This document shows, in pieces, positions 20,420 to 32,692 of a stretch of DNA of 64,000 nt (position 1 is the stretch's first letter; each line of letters starts with the position of its first letter). The position numbers and the translations under genes were made by a program. A model generated the notes under the pieces. It ran no database searches and was not told the DNA's origin. It was given only the letters and a program-made list of their open reading frames with translations. The stretch comes from Turbatrix aceti (lineage: Eukaryota; Nematoda; Chromadorea; Rhabditida; Panagrolaimidae), in assembly GCA_963969345.1 (NCBI GenBank), contig OZ017766.1, positions 5,828,001 to 5,892,000 on the forward strand, in the 5' to 3' direction.

Positions 20420-23270
20420 CTAACGTCCACGACGCTGCTTGCGGGTCTTGATGCCGCCGGGCGATGGCTTCGGAGCCGCCGGCGACACGGAAAATTCAGT
20501 GTCCGGGACCTTCGCTCGGGGCTTGGATTTCGGCTTCGCAGCCGCGGCGGCGACCGGTTCCTCGGCTTCTTCAGGAACAGGCGCGGTCTTCGCCTTACCT
20601 CCACGGGTTTTTTTGGCCTTCACAACGGCGGGAGAAGTGGTGATGGGTTCTTCGGCTTCTTCGGGGACAGCGACGACGGCTTTGGCTTTTCCTCCGCGTT
20701 TTTTGTTGGTTTTGGCAGCTGGAGAGGCCAAAATGGGTTCTTCAGATTCTTCGGGAGCGTCCACGGGGGTCTTTGCCTTGTTTCCGCGTTTCTTGATGGT
20801 CTTAGCAGCTGGAGACGCCAAAATGGGTTCTTCAGGTTCTTCGGGGGCCTCACGAACAGCCTTTGCCTTACCTCCGGCCTTTTTCTTTCCCTTCGCAGGA
20901 GGGGAAGCGATGACACCTTCGTCGTCTTCGCTGTCGACCGCCTGGCGCTTCTTTCCCTTGTTCGCTGTCTTCTTCGAAGGAGGAACGATCGGCGTATCTT
21001 CTTCCTCAACAGCCGATTGACGACGCTGCCTCTTCGCCGGGACAGGAGCCAGAGCGGCGACTTCGGATTCCGTTTCTTCGTCGACGATTGCCGCTTTTTT
21101 GCCCCGTTTTCCTTTGACCGGCGGTTTTGGAACCGGAGCTGCAGCCTCCTTCTTGGCAACCTTCTTCGGCGGAACTTGTTCTTCTTTGTCGTCGTCGTCG
21201 TTTTCCTTGACTTCATCCTTCGTCGTCTTGGGCGCACCATTGGACAGACGTTTCTGCTTCTTCGACCGTTTTTTCGGATCAAAAAGCCCAGCATCTCGGA
21301 TTTGAAGATACCGCTCACGCTTCACTTTCTTCTCTTCAACATCGACGGGAAGAATGTCATCACCAGCCTCGTGTTCGTGCTCGGTCGTCGGATACGCCAC
21401 CGGTTCCTTCGTTTCCGCGTCAACGACCTCCACATCGCCGTCTTCGATTCTGATCAGGTAGCCGTCATCGACCGTCGTGACATCTTCGACCGTAACATCC
21501 GGAACGTAAGGCGCAGGCTTTTTCAGAGGAACCTCGTCCTTAGAACCGAAATTGACGTAAAACGGTAGAGCCGGCTTGCATTTGTCTCCTTCGAGTCGAG
21601 CGGTGCTAATGTTCGTAAATCCGCCGGGAACATGCTTGAAAATCGCATCCGTCGCAGCGCTGAAGTTGGCAGTGAGCTCCGTGATGCTCTGGGAGACGTT
21701 TCCAATCCGGATAGTGCTCAGAATTTGTCCAGGACGCTGATCGTAGACCGCAAGCCGAGAAGCACGGCGAATTTGCTCCGGGAAGGATTTTCGATCGGTT
21801 CGGATCGGGCAAATGATGCTGTAATAGATAAAAAAACAATAAAATAAATACTTGGGAAAACGAAAACGAACCGTCCTTCCTTGCGAATCTTGTCAGGGCC
21901 AAAGTAGAGCAGCATGTCTTTGTAGACGGAATATTCGATAGCAAAAACGTCATACGATCGCAGGAGCTTGTCACGAGCTGTTTTGTCCATGAATTGCCGT
22001 TTCAGACTGATAAATGTGTAAATCTGCAAGAAATGACCATTTTTAACAATTTCAACAAAAAAAATAAGAAAAAAACCAACCTTTGAAACTTCACGTCCAG
22101 TGATGCCGTACTTTTCCTTGAGGATATCGGCCCATTCGCGTTCCTGCTTTTCGACATCGGCATCGTGCCAATCGTTTTCGTTGTGCGAAAGATCGGGCAG
22201 GATCAGGCAGAGCGATGCGGTCGTTGGGTTTTTGTCCGGAAACGGCAGTTCGCTAAAAAATGTGTAATTTGAAGAATAAAATTCAGCAAATGAAAAAAAA
22301 AACATACAACAAAGTCTGCTGGCCAAATTTGAAAGACTTGTACGCCGGAAGTTTGTAGCGAAGGCTGATGAACACGCTGGAAGCCGTGTCGAGGAGGTTT
22401 TTCTTGGCATTTTCCTTGGAATAGTTGTGGAGCGCTTTGATCGCGACTTTGCCCTGGAAAGCGTAAATTTATAAAAGCCAAAGTAATTTTTTTACAAGAA
22501 AAAAAGAAAAGTAAGCAAATCGTGCTTTTTTGAAAGTTTTTATAAAACTTCGTAAAATAATGATTTTTTTTGGCACAATGCGGCTAATTTTAGGCCCGAG
22601 GCAATCGTAAAAAACCAACCTGAGAAAGAAAATCAAATTTGTCGCCAGAAGTTTCGGTAGGTCCTTTTTTGACGGATTTGACGTGTTTCACTTCGTCCTT
22701 GGCTTCTTCATCGCCGCTTTCGTTTTCGCCATCGTTCTCATCTCCGGATTCATAAACAATGCCATCCGAATCGTCATCCAAATCCGAGTCTTCAAAATCC
22801 TGCTCGGTCCATCCCCTTTCCTGGGCGTACTCGTCGAAATCGACTGGTTTTTTGTCATTGACAGCAGCAGGACCCAACTTCTTCAGCAGATTTTTGAAAT
22901 CCGGCGTCGGTTTCACTGCCGGACTCGCGGTCTTCGTCGCGACGGGAGTCCCCTTTTTGCCCTTGGTTTTCTTCGCCGGAGGAGTCGGCAGATCGCCAGG
23001 CGCCTTTTTCTTCGCAGGAGGCGATTTCAACGGACTGGAAGCGTTTGAAACGGGCGTCAGAGATTCCTTGTGCTTCTCGTCCGCCCACTTGGAAATATTC
23101 TTCGCGATTCCAGGTGACTTGACCACGTCAGGAGCATTCTTTGAGACAGGTGAGTCGACTGTGTAGGTCTGATCGAGTGCCTCAAGTCGCTCGGGATTCC
23201 CTCCATCGCCCGCAGCTTTTGACTTGGGAAGTCGCTTCTTGGCATCCTTACGTCCCGTTTTCGGCGCCAT
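20420..23270 (-). CDS. RSL1D1/Utp30-like ribosomal L1-domain protein
   Basis: Five exons (23270-22620, 22453-22308, 22252-22081, 22023-21872, 21818-20420) give 839 residues. Residues 1-217 are a basic/acidic, Lys-Pro-Ser-rich tail. Residues about 218-470 form a ribosomal L1-like domain: VAIKALHNYSKENAKKN, LCLILPDLSHNENDW, GITGREVSKIYTFISLKRQF, LLRSYDVFAIEYSVYKDMLL, GRIICPIRTDRK and STIRIGNVSQSITELTANF. This is the RSL1D1/Cic1/Utp30 pattern, nucleolar proteins needed for ribosome biogenesis. The C-terminal ~330 residues carry five imperfect repeats built on EEPILASPAAK followed by K(K/T)RGGKAK, a Lys-rich array like other nucleolar proteins. An acceptor-like TTTTGCAG lies 3 nt before the ATG, so the leader is spliced. 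The long N-terminal tail is unusual for the family. Confidence 0.85.
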
Positions 23271-23645
23271 TACCTGCAAAACGTGGAATTCGTGAGAAAA
23301 CAAGTGGAAAAGGTATAAAAAAACTGAAAAAAAGGATGATCACGAGCGAAAAAAACACAACAAACGAGCAATATAAAAATAGGCAACAGCGACCGACGCA
23401 AAAAAAGGTCCGCCGGACAAGGGAAACGACGGGTGCCCGGTTTTCGCAGATTGCGCGCAGGGTCGTTTTTGTACGGTGATTTTTTTTCTTTCCGGGATTT
23501 GGGGGCTTTATCGTAGCTCTTTTTTTGGTCTTACAACGAATGTTTCAGTACTATTGTTTCCGTGTGTTTCACTTTCAAAGTTACTTTTGTTTCGTTTATT
23601 CATTTTTTTTTACAAACAATAACTTTATGCACCTTTGCAAAGTGC
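23271..23645. other. Spacer between NFRKB-like stop and RSL1D1-like start
   Basis: 375 bp holding the NFRKB-like 3' UTR and a promoter or leader of the next same-strand gene. No coding frame was seen. TTTATT at 23597 may be the minus-strand poly(A) signal. Confidence 0.4.
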
Positions 23646-26600
23646 TTATCCATCAGCCGAGGCTTCGACGACGCTTTCATGAGGAGGTAACGCCTGTTGT
23701 TGTTGTTGCCCGGTCGTTTCTTCCGAAGTTGTCTTCTTCCTCCTTCGTCGCCTGCGAATGGGCCTTTCAAATCCATACTCAGGCATGTTGGCGAAGTTTC
23801 TTTCAGACTGTATCGACAGTCCACACCGCTCGTAGACGCCTTCGAGTGTGATGCCGGAGATGTCAAAGCTCGGACAATTCTGAAAATTTTTTCATTGTTA
23901 AACATTTTTTTGGGTTTTTTGTAACTTACCGGATGCTTTCGTTTATGCGCTTTGAATTCCGCCATGATCTGTGAGACCGTCCTGGCCTGCAGTGGTCTGT
24001 ACATATCGAGATCGAGGCACTTTTCTGAGGGGTAGAAGACCGTGCTTTCGTACGCCGAAGCATGTGGGACTGGGAGTGACAAATCAATGTCTGATTCGTC
24101 GGATGAGAGATCGTCTGGGTTGGCAGGCGTTTTGCCGACGGCATCGTTGATGAGGATTCTCGAACGAAGACGTGCTCTGGCACGGGCTTCGTCTCTTTTG
24201 TTTCTCTTTTTGATGCTGCAGAATTGCACGGGATTCACGCGGATGGGTTCGTGGATTGGGGTTGTTGTGACGAGTTCGAGTACTGTCTGGAAAAAAAATT
24301 TGGAGTAAAAAATTAAAAAAAAAGGCTCGAGGCCGAGGAATGGTTTTCCACTCGAGACCAGGAAACAGTTTTCCATTCGAGACCAGGGATTAAAATTGGG
24401 CCAAAGACAAAAAACGCTTACATGTCGGACGATTAGCAATTTCCGAAGCAGCCTCATGTGATACCGCCTGATGAAATGATCGTACCAAACCCGTCTGTTG
24501 TCCTGGATTTGACGTAGGTTACTGCAGTGCTTCGGGGAGAAATAGCCTTCTGAAAAATTATATTTTTAATTAAAAAGTATGTTTTTTTAATTTATTTTTA
24601 AATATGAAAAACAATTTTATTTTTTTCACGAATTTTTTTTTTATTTTTTTAAAAAGCAACTTACGGCACAACCGATTGAGTGCACGATTCACAGGTGAAC
24701 CAAAGTAAAACTTGGAATCCGATTCGAGTACATCGTGCGCGCATTCGAGCATGTCAACTTCAGAATCGATATTTTTGGGTAAAAATCGTCGAAGGTATTC
24801 TCGATTTTCAGGGAGAATGGACATATAGCTGCTGAAGTTGATCACGGATCGAAACAGTTTTTCCTAAAAAAATATTTCACCACATAAAAAAATCAGCAAA
24901 CGGTAAAAAAACTCACATTTTGAAGCAAAATTTCGGGTATCGTAACGAGATCGTTTCCAATGAGCAAATTCATGGCTTTGAGCTCGATGAAAAGTGTCTC
25001 CATTTCATCGCTCTGCATTGAGGCGCTCGAACTCGGTCCGTGATCGTGTTCCAGCTCCTGTTCCATCGGTGAATCACCGGCGGTGGCGGCAGCGACGTTT
25101 TCGTAATCCTCGGCGTATTCCATTGATTCTGTGGAAATTGCTTCGTTGTAGGCCATTTCTGCGTTGTTGTCGGCCATTTGGACTTCGATTTCGTCTTCCT
25201 GGAGGAAGTTCGTGGTGGTGGCATCGTATCCGTCCATTTGAAGATGATTCTGTGGATCGTAAGCCAAAGTTTCTATTTCCATTTCTTCAGCTTCGATTTC
25301 GCCTTCTGGATCGTGGTAGATTACTGATTGGCCTGGAACGTAGCCGGCCTCGTCGCTGACCTCTTCTGCGGGTTTTTCGTCCATTTCATAGGCTTCACCG
25401 TCTTCTACAGCATCTAGGCGGTGATCGTCGGCGATAACGTATTCGGCTTCGTCGGGGACGACTTCTTCTGCGTGTTCTTCTTCGACATAGGCCTCATCGT
25501 TCGCCTGCCCGTAGTAAACTCCCTGATGGCCTTCTTCGGCGTCGACGTACTCGTCTTGATCGTGATCGACGCCTTCTTCTTCGGCAGCAGCTTCGACCGA
25601 CGCATAAACATACGAATTGCCTTCTTCATCGACAAAAACATGGGATTGGGCAACGCCGTCTTCGTCGGTGAGGTAAACGCCGTCTTCGATGAATTGAACC
25701 TCCGCGCAGCCGCTTTCGTCGGGGTAGTCGATTTCGGCTTGGTAGTCTTGGTCTTGGTCGACGTAACCTTCTTCTTCCTCGACTTCTTCGAAGTAGGCGA
25801 CTTGCTGCTCTTCGTTTTCATCTCCTGCACCAGCGGATTCGGATTTCAGCCCATCCGGAGCTTCTTCGACCTCAATTTCTTGTTCTGGCAGTTCTTCGCC
25901 GTTTTCAGCCTCAAAAGCCTGGAAATCGTTTTCTGGCACGTGTTCGGGTTCGTGTTCAGGCTCGCTTTCGAGTTCCACAGCAGTTGTGTAACTTTCATCC
26001 GCTACGAGTTCGTCGGTTTCTTCTTCGACTTGTTCGTCTTCGTAGTCATGAACGCTTTTCTCGGCTTCATGGGTTTCGTCGGGAAGACTTTGAACCGGAG
26101 AAGCTGAGTCAGGAGAAAATACGATTTTTTGGTCGATGGCTTGTTCTTCTTCTGGCTCTTGGGGAGCTTCAGATTCTTCTTTTTCTGCTAGGATTTCTGT
26201 TTTTACCTGAAAAAGTGGCATTCAACTGTAAAATCGATAAAAATGGAATTTTTTAAACCCCAAACGTTTTTTTTGCCTAAAATCGTTTTTTTGCTATTTT
26301 TTACGATTTTGACACGTTGTTGCTAAAAAAACTACGGCATTTCCAAAGGGGGGTTCAAATTTATCGACGTGATTTTTGATTGAGAATTGGAGAAAAATAT
26401 AAAAATATAGTGTTATAACCTTGAAAAATGCCGAAAAACAAATTTTGCAATTCAGTTTTTGGTATTTTTCAAGGTGACAATCCTACATTTTTATATTTTT
26501 CTCCGTTTCTCCATAAAAAATTACGCCGATCAATATTTACCCCGGCTTTGGAAATGCCGTAGTTTTTTAACTACGACGCGCCAAAAATCGTCAAAAACAC

Positions 26601-27493
26601 GATTCTAGGCTGAAAAAATCGTAACTCTGCCTATTTTTTCATCGTAAAAGCTACTTTTTCAAATCTCGCAAAAATAAAACCACTGCAAAACCCAACTCAC
26701 CGCTCGCAATTCACTTTTTTGATCGACAGCATCCTCGCTTTCTTCCCTCGGCCCCGACTCATCCATCGGGGTCCCAGTGCCACTCCCAGAAGCAGCAAAT
26801 GAGGATTCAGTCGCCGTGGCAGCAGCCATCTCGTCGTCCTCATAGGTCATCGGGACGTCGTCGTGGTCGGATTCCTCGAAGCCAAACGACGCCATCGCGG
26901 AAGCATTCAAAGGCGGTGGATTGCCGAGTGCGGCCGCGCTTTCGGATCGTCCAGCATCCCCCATCGCCGTTGTTGACGACAAATGTTCCGCGTCCTCGTC
27001 GAGTCGATCAAATTCGCCTTCCGTATGTGCCTGATGAAGTTGAAGGTCGTCGACGGCATCGGCATCTGGCAGGGGACGGACACGGGGCCTGCCCCGGGGC
27101 CGACCGGTTGGCTTTCGTCCTCCTCGACGCGGCGGGGGTGGATGGTACTCAGAACGATCGTAGGACTCATTCCGACGTCGTCTTCTCGTCGTCGACCCAC
27201 TGGATCCTCCGCCACGGCGTCGACGCTTTCTCCTGGGTTTCCAGTCATCGACCGGGGACTCAAAACCATCCTGTTGGAGTTGCTGATCGACTGGGAATTC
27301 ATCCGGACCGGGTTCGAAGAACACAGGAGCCCTGGTCTCGCGTCGGGGCTTCATTCGCGCCAGGGACATTTCTACTTCGTCTTCTTTGGCACTCGCTAAA
27401 ATTTTTTATAACCAACAAAAATCAACAAAAAAGTGTCAAAAACTCACCCTCAGTGTGGTCATCACTGCTATCGATAACGGCATCGGATTCCAT
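23646..27493 (-). CDS. NFRKB-like DEUBAD protein (INO80 complex subunit)
   Basis: Seven exons (27493-27448, 27395-26701, 26206-24917, 24863-24665, 24549-24422, 24286-23930, 23879-23646) give 982 residues. Residues 1-250 include an Arg-rich region with an AT-hook-like GRPRGRPRVRP. Residues 250-655 are extremely Glu/Asp/Tyr/Val-rich. Residues about 655-790 match the NFRKB DEUBAD domain: LVTIPEILLQNEKLF, YLRRFLPKN, SKFYFGSPVNRALNRLC, GYFSPKHCSNLRQIQDNR, YHMRLLRKLL. A conserved region after it reads FERPIRRRRRKK near the C-terminus. NFRKB recruits and inhibits the deubiquitinase UCH37 in INO80 chromatin remodelling. In vertebrate NFRKB the DEUBAD is N-terminal; here ~650 residues precede it. Orthology is inferred from the DEUBAD pattern. 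A MITE lies in the second intron (26207-26700). Confidence 0.75.
26308..26600. mobile_element. Palindromic MITE-like element, copy B (NFRKB-like intron)
   Basis: CACGTTGTTGCTAAAAAAAC and ACTACGGCATTTCCAAAGGG at the left are mirrored by CTTTGGAAATGCCGTAGTTT and AACTACGACGCGCC at the right. The inner arms are AAAAATATAAAAATATAG and TTTTTATATTTTTCTCC. No ORF. Confidence 0.8.
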
Positions 27494-28328
27494 GGCAGCG
27501 TGAAGTCAAAAAGCACAAACAAGTGATCCGGAAACTCAAATCCATGGCTTTTAGTTTTTTTGTGCGTTTTAGTTATTTTCGCGTCAAGACCATCCAAAGC
27601 AAGCGATGACAATTGCAAAGAACACCGGACACACAACCGACAGTTTTTTTGGCGAAATAGGGGCGGGTTGCACGCAGAAAGAGAGAGAGCGCAGAGAATT
27701 CGGCGCAGTGAAAAGACGAAGAAAGGGTGTATTTTGCGTATACTTCCTCCTCTACTTTTTTTAGACTCTCTTATTTCATATTTTTTTCATGCTTTTGTCT
27801 TTGTCGGAGTAATAATATTTCTTAGCTCTCAATTGTGTTATTTTTGCTACCCACGGCATTTCTGATACGGTATCTTTGAACTGGACTGGCGATCGTAAAA
27901 GATACCGTTTCTTTCTCCCTCTCTCTTTCGTGATCGTAACTTTGAATGTTTTTTGCCCCACTTGTCATCATTTTTTCTCCTCCTTTTTTTTGCCGTTGTG
28001 AACCCAAACCCAATTTTTGGAAATTGATTATAATTTTTTTATTCATTCATTTTCTATGTTCATTTTCAGGGACAAGACACACAAACACACACACGCGCAC
28101 GCACGTGGTCAGTGTGTCTACTCTCATCAAATTCACCATCAATCCTTGCCGACAACTCGCAGTCAGCCAAGCCAAGCCCCAGCCAGCATCACTTTTTGTC
28201 ATCCTTTTGGTCTCCAGATTTTGTTCTTTCGTGGCCAGTCAATCAGTGTTATCAATTGACTCTTCTTTTAAACTTTTGTTCGCCTGTAGAGCTGATAACT
28301 AAAGAATCCCGTACGTCAATCAGAAATC
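27494..28328. other. Divergent promoter region, NFRKB-like and FAF1
   Basis: An 835-bp head-to-head spacer. It contains a (CACA)/(CGCACG) dinucleotide-like stretch (28080-28110), a purine-rich GAAAGAGAGAGAGC near 27680 and its pyrimidine counterpart CTCCCTCTCTCTTTCG near 27915. A TTTTCAG near 28064-28070 could be a leader acceptor for FAF1. No coding frame was seen. Confidence 0.5.
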
Positions 28329-31300
28329 ATGTCTTCGGCACCTGAAGTCTCAGAATACCGAAAACTCGAATTAATCGAACAGTATAAGGTTGGTTTTTTT
28401 TGGGGGGGTTTTATTTATTTTTCGTGATGGCAGGCAGAATCGATGATTGGGGTTCTGTTGAAATAGTTCTTATCAATCAGTGCCAGGGAGAAATCTAAGG
28501 ACAAAAGTTAGACCAATTTGCATCCAGAAATGGTGAAATTACCTTTTTTTGTATTCTAGAGTATGTTAGGCCCAAAACTTATAAAAACCAAACAGGTCAC
28601 CCAAAAAAATAGATTAACCCCGCCTTTTTTCCACTTCGAGCGACACAATTATTCAAATTAATTCTTTTATTATTTTTTTGAATAATATCGACATCTGACA
28701 AATTCGACATGGTATCGTAACTTATCGTTTTTTTTCTTCATTGGATCGCCAATTCTTCCGTATCACGTTTCCATCCACCGTAACCACGCCAGCTGCCGCT
28801 GTAGGGACTGTATCCCCAGTCATCCCATCGACGGCATCCAAGAACAGATTCGGCGAGAAAAGCGATGACCAAAATAGTGAAAAGCAATCGAATAACTGCG
28901 GCGTTCATTTTTGAAAGCTGAAGTCGCGTAGAAAACGTAGGAACAACTGATTACGATTCTGAGTTGCCAGGCGACCTTTTAAACGAACCATGACCCTACT
29001 TCGTGTTTGAATATTTGCTCGTGACTTTTGCTTTTGTGGAATTAGGCGTAATCCGATGAGCTATCATTGGGCTTGGCTTCTCTAACCGGATAGTGCAAAT
29101 AACGTGCGCAGGTATTCATTCAGCCGGGGAAGACTTGGAAGAAGGTTTTTGATGTCCTAGACTGGTTTTAGCCTCACGGGAGGAGTAAAAATACGTTATT
29201 TAGGTTGGATTTAGGCTATTTGTGTGTTTTGCAACAACTTTTTTTCTTTGGGGCATGGGATTTTTGTAGTTATCCGGCTTTTTTTTTGTTGTAGAAAAAA
29301 AGTTGTAGTTTAGGGTTGAAACTTGATTTTTCTATTTTTTGTGTCTTTTTAGAACATTACCGGCCTTCACGATGACGAACTGGTTGCTGCGATGCTCGAC
29401 AGCGTTGACTGGGATCTGCCGCGCGCCGTTGACAACCACATGGGTGTCGATGACGTCTCCCACGCCCCTGCGGCTACGGCGACGTATTCCCGGGTCCAGC
29501 GAAACGAAGGTGGTGAGGATACCTTCTTTTTTTTTATTATTTTTGAAATTTTTTTTTCAAAATTTTTCAGACAGCGGAAGTGTCTCTTCTTCGTCGCTAA
29601 ACAACCCTGGATCGTCCAATTCTTCCCAACCTGTCTTGGAAAACGTCGCCCCGAACAGTCATCGTGGAATCCCGGGTGGACTTCACCTGGGCGTCGCCAA
29701 TGTCATTGCCAACGGCCTCGATGACGATGACGACGTCGAGGATGACATGTACGACGACGATGATTTTGACCACGACGCTTTCGTCGTCGACGACGCGGAT
29801 CTCTCTCATCCGGGTCGTGATAGCAATTCCCTGGTCCCAGCTGAGTATTCGTCGATCGATGAGGCTCTTCAGCACTTTTCTGCTACCTTTGAATCTCGAT
29901 ACGGCAGCAATGGGCCGGATTTCTCACTTCTCCCACTCAATTCGGTTCTCGCGCAGGCTTTTGATACTCCTGGGTCGGATATTGCCGAACGTCGCCCTCT
30001 CGCACTCTACATCCATCATGGCGGGTCTGTCGCTTGCAACATTTTTGCACAACATGTGAGTTTTTTTTTTAAATCGTTTTTTTGAGATGATGGAGCGTTG
30101 AATTTTGTGGATTTGCAGGTTCTCTGCGACACCAATGTTTCCAAGATCCTCCGCAAGCAGTACATCACCTGGGGATGGGATGTAACTTATCCGACGAATA
30201 AGAATCGCCTCTACGAATGGTTTCAAATGATGAGCTTGAATGACGTCTTCAACGCGGTTCGTGCCATCCCCCGTGACAGCTATCCTCTTCTCGTTCTCCT
30301 GGTCAAGGAACGTCGGACCTATAATATCGGCGCGATCATTCGAGGTAAGTGAACTTGGATTTTTATTCATTTCTCATATAAATAACTATTTTTGTCAAAA
30401 TAACGTTTTTTTACCCAAAAAAATTGAAAAATTCTTTTTTTTACAAAACAAAAAAAAATGCAAAAAATAATTTTTACCAAAAATATGTTATTTTTAAACA
30501 CAAAAAAAATGCGATTTTGAACTGGGTACAAGAAATTTCTCGATTTTCGGGCGAGTGACGCGAAAATTTGAGTTTTTGAGTAAGTTACGCTAAAATTCGA
30601 GCTTTGGATTTTTTTGCAGCTTTTTTCATTGCTCATCTTATCGTTTTTAGGAGACGACGGTTCCGACAGCGTCACGCAGAAGCTCCTCACCGTCATTGAC
30701 TCCTTTGCGGTCATCAAGCAACGCGCTACCGAGGAAGAACGTGCCCGTGCTGAGCGTGAACAAATCCGGGCTGAGCAGCACGAAGAATACGAACGATCCA
30801 AGGCTGCCGATCGCGCCAAGCAGGATGAAAAGCTTCGCATTGCCAAAGCCGAGCGGTAAGTTGGCATTTTTATATGTAAATGCAACCAAAAAATTACTTT
30901 TTTAATGCATATAAATGCAACCAAAAAAAATTGATGGTTTTTATAAAACTTTTAAAATTGTTATTTTGTTTGTTTTTTAGCGAAGCAGAAGAAGCGCGCC
31001 TCCGCGAAGAACGTGAAGCCGAAGAAAAGCGCCAAAAGCTCTCTCAAATTCTCCCAACCGAACCGACGGCGGATGAACCGAACATTATCACGATTCGTCT
31101 CCGCTTCCCATCCGGTGATACCAAGATTCGGCGTTTCCGAAAGTCAGAAAAGCTGCAATGGCTCGTGACCTACTGCGATTCTATCGGCTACGACCGCAAG
31201 CACTACCGACTTTTCACTTCTGATGTCCCGAAAAAAGACGTGAGTTTTTCATTAAAAAAAAAAATTGGTAAAAAATTGTTTTTTTTAGGTTGCGAGTTTG

Positions 31301-31369
31301 GACAACTCGAAATCATTTGCTGACCTCAAATGGCCTCCACGAGAACAAATCACAGTCGACGAGTTGTAA
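28329..31369 (+). CDS. FAF1: FAF1, UBA-UAS-UBX p97 adaptor
   Basis: Seven exons (28329-28388, 29353-29509, 29571-30055, 30119-30344, 30651-30855, 30981-31239, 31289-31369) give 490 residues. The N-terminal UBA-like helices (ELVAAMLDSVDWDLPRAVDN) are followed by a Ser/acidic linker. A UAS thioredoxin-like domain follows (PLALYIHHGGSVACNIFAQH, ITWGWDVTY, RDSYPLLVLLV), then an Arg/Glu coiled coil (ERARAEREQIRAEQHEEYER) and a C-terminal UBX domain (NIITIRLRFPSGDTKIRRF, then WPPREQITV). FAF1 binds ubiquitinated clients and p97/VCP. The protein is shorter than human FAF1 (650), apparently lacking the two internal UBL domains. FAF2 is less likely because no membrane hairpin is seen. The 964-bp first intron holds an antisense peptide gene. 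Confidence 0.88.
28738..28908 (-). CDS. Nested antisense gene: 56-residue secreted peptide precursor
   Basis: This lies inside FAF1 intron 1 on the opposite strand. The ATG (28906-28908) opens a 56-residue frame ending TGA at 28738. Residues 1-24 are a textbook signal peptide: Met, a basic Arg, a LLFTILVIAFLA core and ESVLG. The mature part is CRRWDDWGYSPYSG followed by SWRGYGGWKRDTEELAIQ: aromatic/Gly-rich with a dibasic Lys-Arg site after GYGGW. That layout is typical of a neuropeptide-like or antimicrobial precursor. A TATA-like TTTAAAAG lies ~65 nt upstream (near 28975) and AATAAA on this strand near 28670, about 70 nt past the stop. No relative is recognised in the window, although the Gly/Trp style recalls the QW cluster. 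Confidence 0.6.
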   Translation of the reverse strand: MNAAVIRLLFTILVIAFLAESVLGCRRWDDWGYSPYSGSWRGYGGWKRDTEELAIQ

Positions 31370-32692
31370 AGGTTTCAAGTTTTTTTTTCTTTCTATCTTT
31401 CTTTTTTTGTGTGTTCTGTGCTAAAAATTAAGGAATATGGATTTTTACTTTTTTTTTGGGGGGGGGGAGAAAATGGGGAATTTGGCGTTTTTCACATGTA
31501 ATTTTAACCTTCTTTTTGTTTGCGATCGAAAACTTTTTTTAATGAATTGTGTTTGTTTTTTTTTGAAGATAAAAAATGTTACGAAGAAAATTGAGTCAAA
31601 TCGGGCTACTTTTTGGCCGCGGTGTATAAATCGGGCCCAAAAGTTTTTTTGGATAGGAAATTGTATTAATTTTTGACTGAACAAATTGTTTTTGTTTTTT
31701 TTTTGTGAAATTTTTTTTGACTTGCCATTGGCAGACGGATGGGATGGATTGATTGATGCACTACCAGAAAAAATGTTTTTTTGTTTGAACCGTCTTTCGC
31801 ACAAAAAAAAGATAAAACTTGGTTTTTTTTTGATTTTTTAAAATCATTTTGTAAATTATCTCAAATCTGATTTTTTGTTGAAATCATCCCCAATTTTTTT
31901 TCTCCGTGTTGTACTTTATTCAATTGTAAAGAATTGTGAATTTTCTTTTTGAAAAAAAAACGAACATGTATTTATTATTTTAATCGTTGCAGAATTTAAT
32001 TTAATTTTTATTCTGTCGACAATGTCCTTTTTTTGTGTTGATTGTTTTTTCGAATGTGAAAAGGTACTTTTTTGTGAACAAAATAAATTGTTGTTCTTTT
32101 GCGAGGGAAAATGGATCGGGGAGCGGTGAACGTTCGTGTTCGTTCGCGAGTAAATTTGATATTTATTTAGTATTCATTTTCACGAACAAAATTGAAAAAA
32201 AATGTTTGTTCGCGAACGTTTCTAGATTTTTCGAACTGATAAAACGAAGAAAATCGGTCACCAATTTTTAGTATTTAGAAAAACAAAATCAAAAATGCTG
32301 TCAAAAAAATTATAAAAAAGTGCAAAAAAATCAAAAAATTCGGCCTAACTGAGTCTTTGTGAACAAAATTTGCGAAACAAGCGTTCATGTTTGTTCGTGT
32401 AATAAAATCGAGCGTTCACCCCATCCCTGGCCAGGACGGATGAAAAAGTCATAGAAAATAGATAAGGTCTAAACCCTTTTTTCGGGGTCAGGTGCATGTT
32501 ATCTGACCTGAATGGAACGCACGGACAGGGCTGCATCGAGCATCGATGATTGGACGAACAATCGCAATCAACCCAAGTGACAGGCCAAAGCGAAAAAAAA
32601 AAGTTAGCAGCAGTCCGCCACCGACCACGACGAACTGAGACGACGACGACCGGTTGGTTAGTTATTGCTCCTAAGTTTCTTTTGTCATCGTC
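31370..32692. other. FAF1 3' flank and P450 upstream region
   Basis: 1.3 kb, T/A-rich. Between 32100 and 32420 it holds a loose inverted arrangement of TTCG-rich motifs (GGTGAACGTTCGTGTTCG near 32125; GTTCGCGAACG near 32210; GAGCGTTCACCCC near 32412). No gene was found. Confidence 0.45.

Noticed and set aside
25421..26107. 228-codon hydrophobic Phe/Val-rich plus-strand frame
   Set aside because: Antisense shadow of the Glu/Asp-rich exon of the NFRKB-like gene (GAN/GAR codons read as TTC/NTC).
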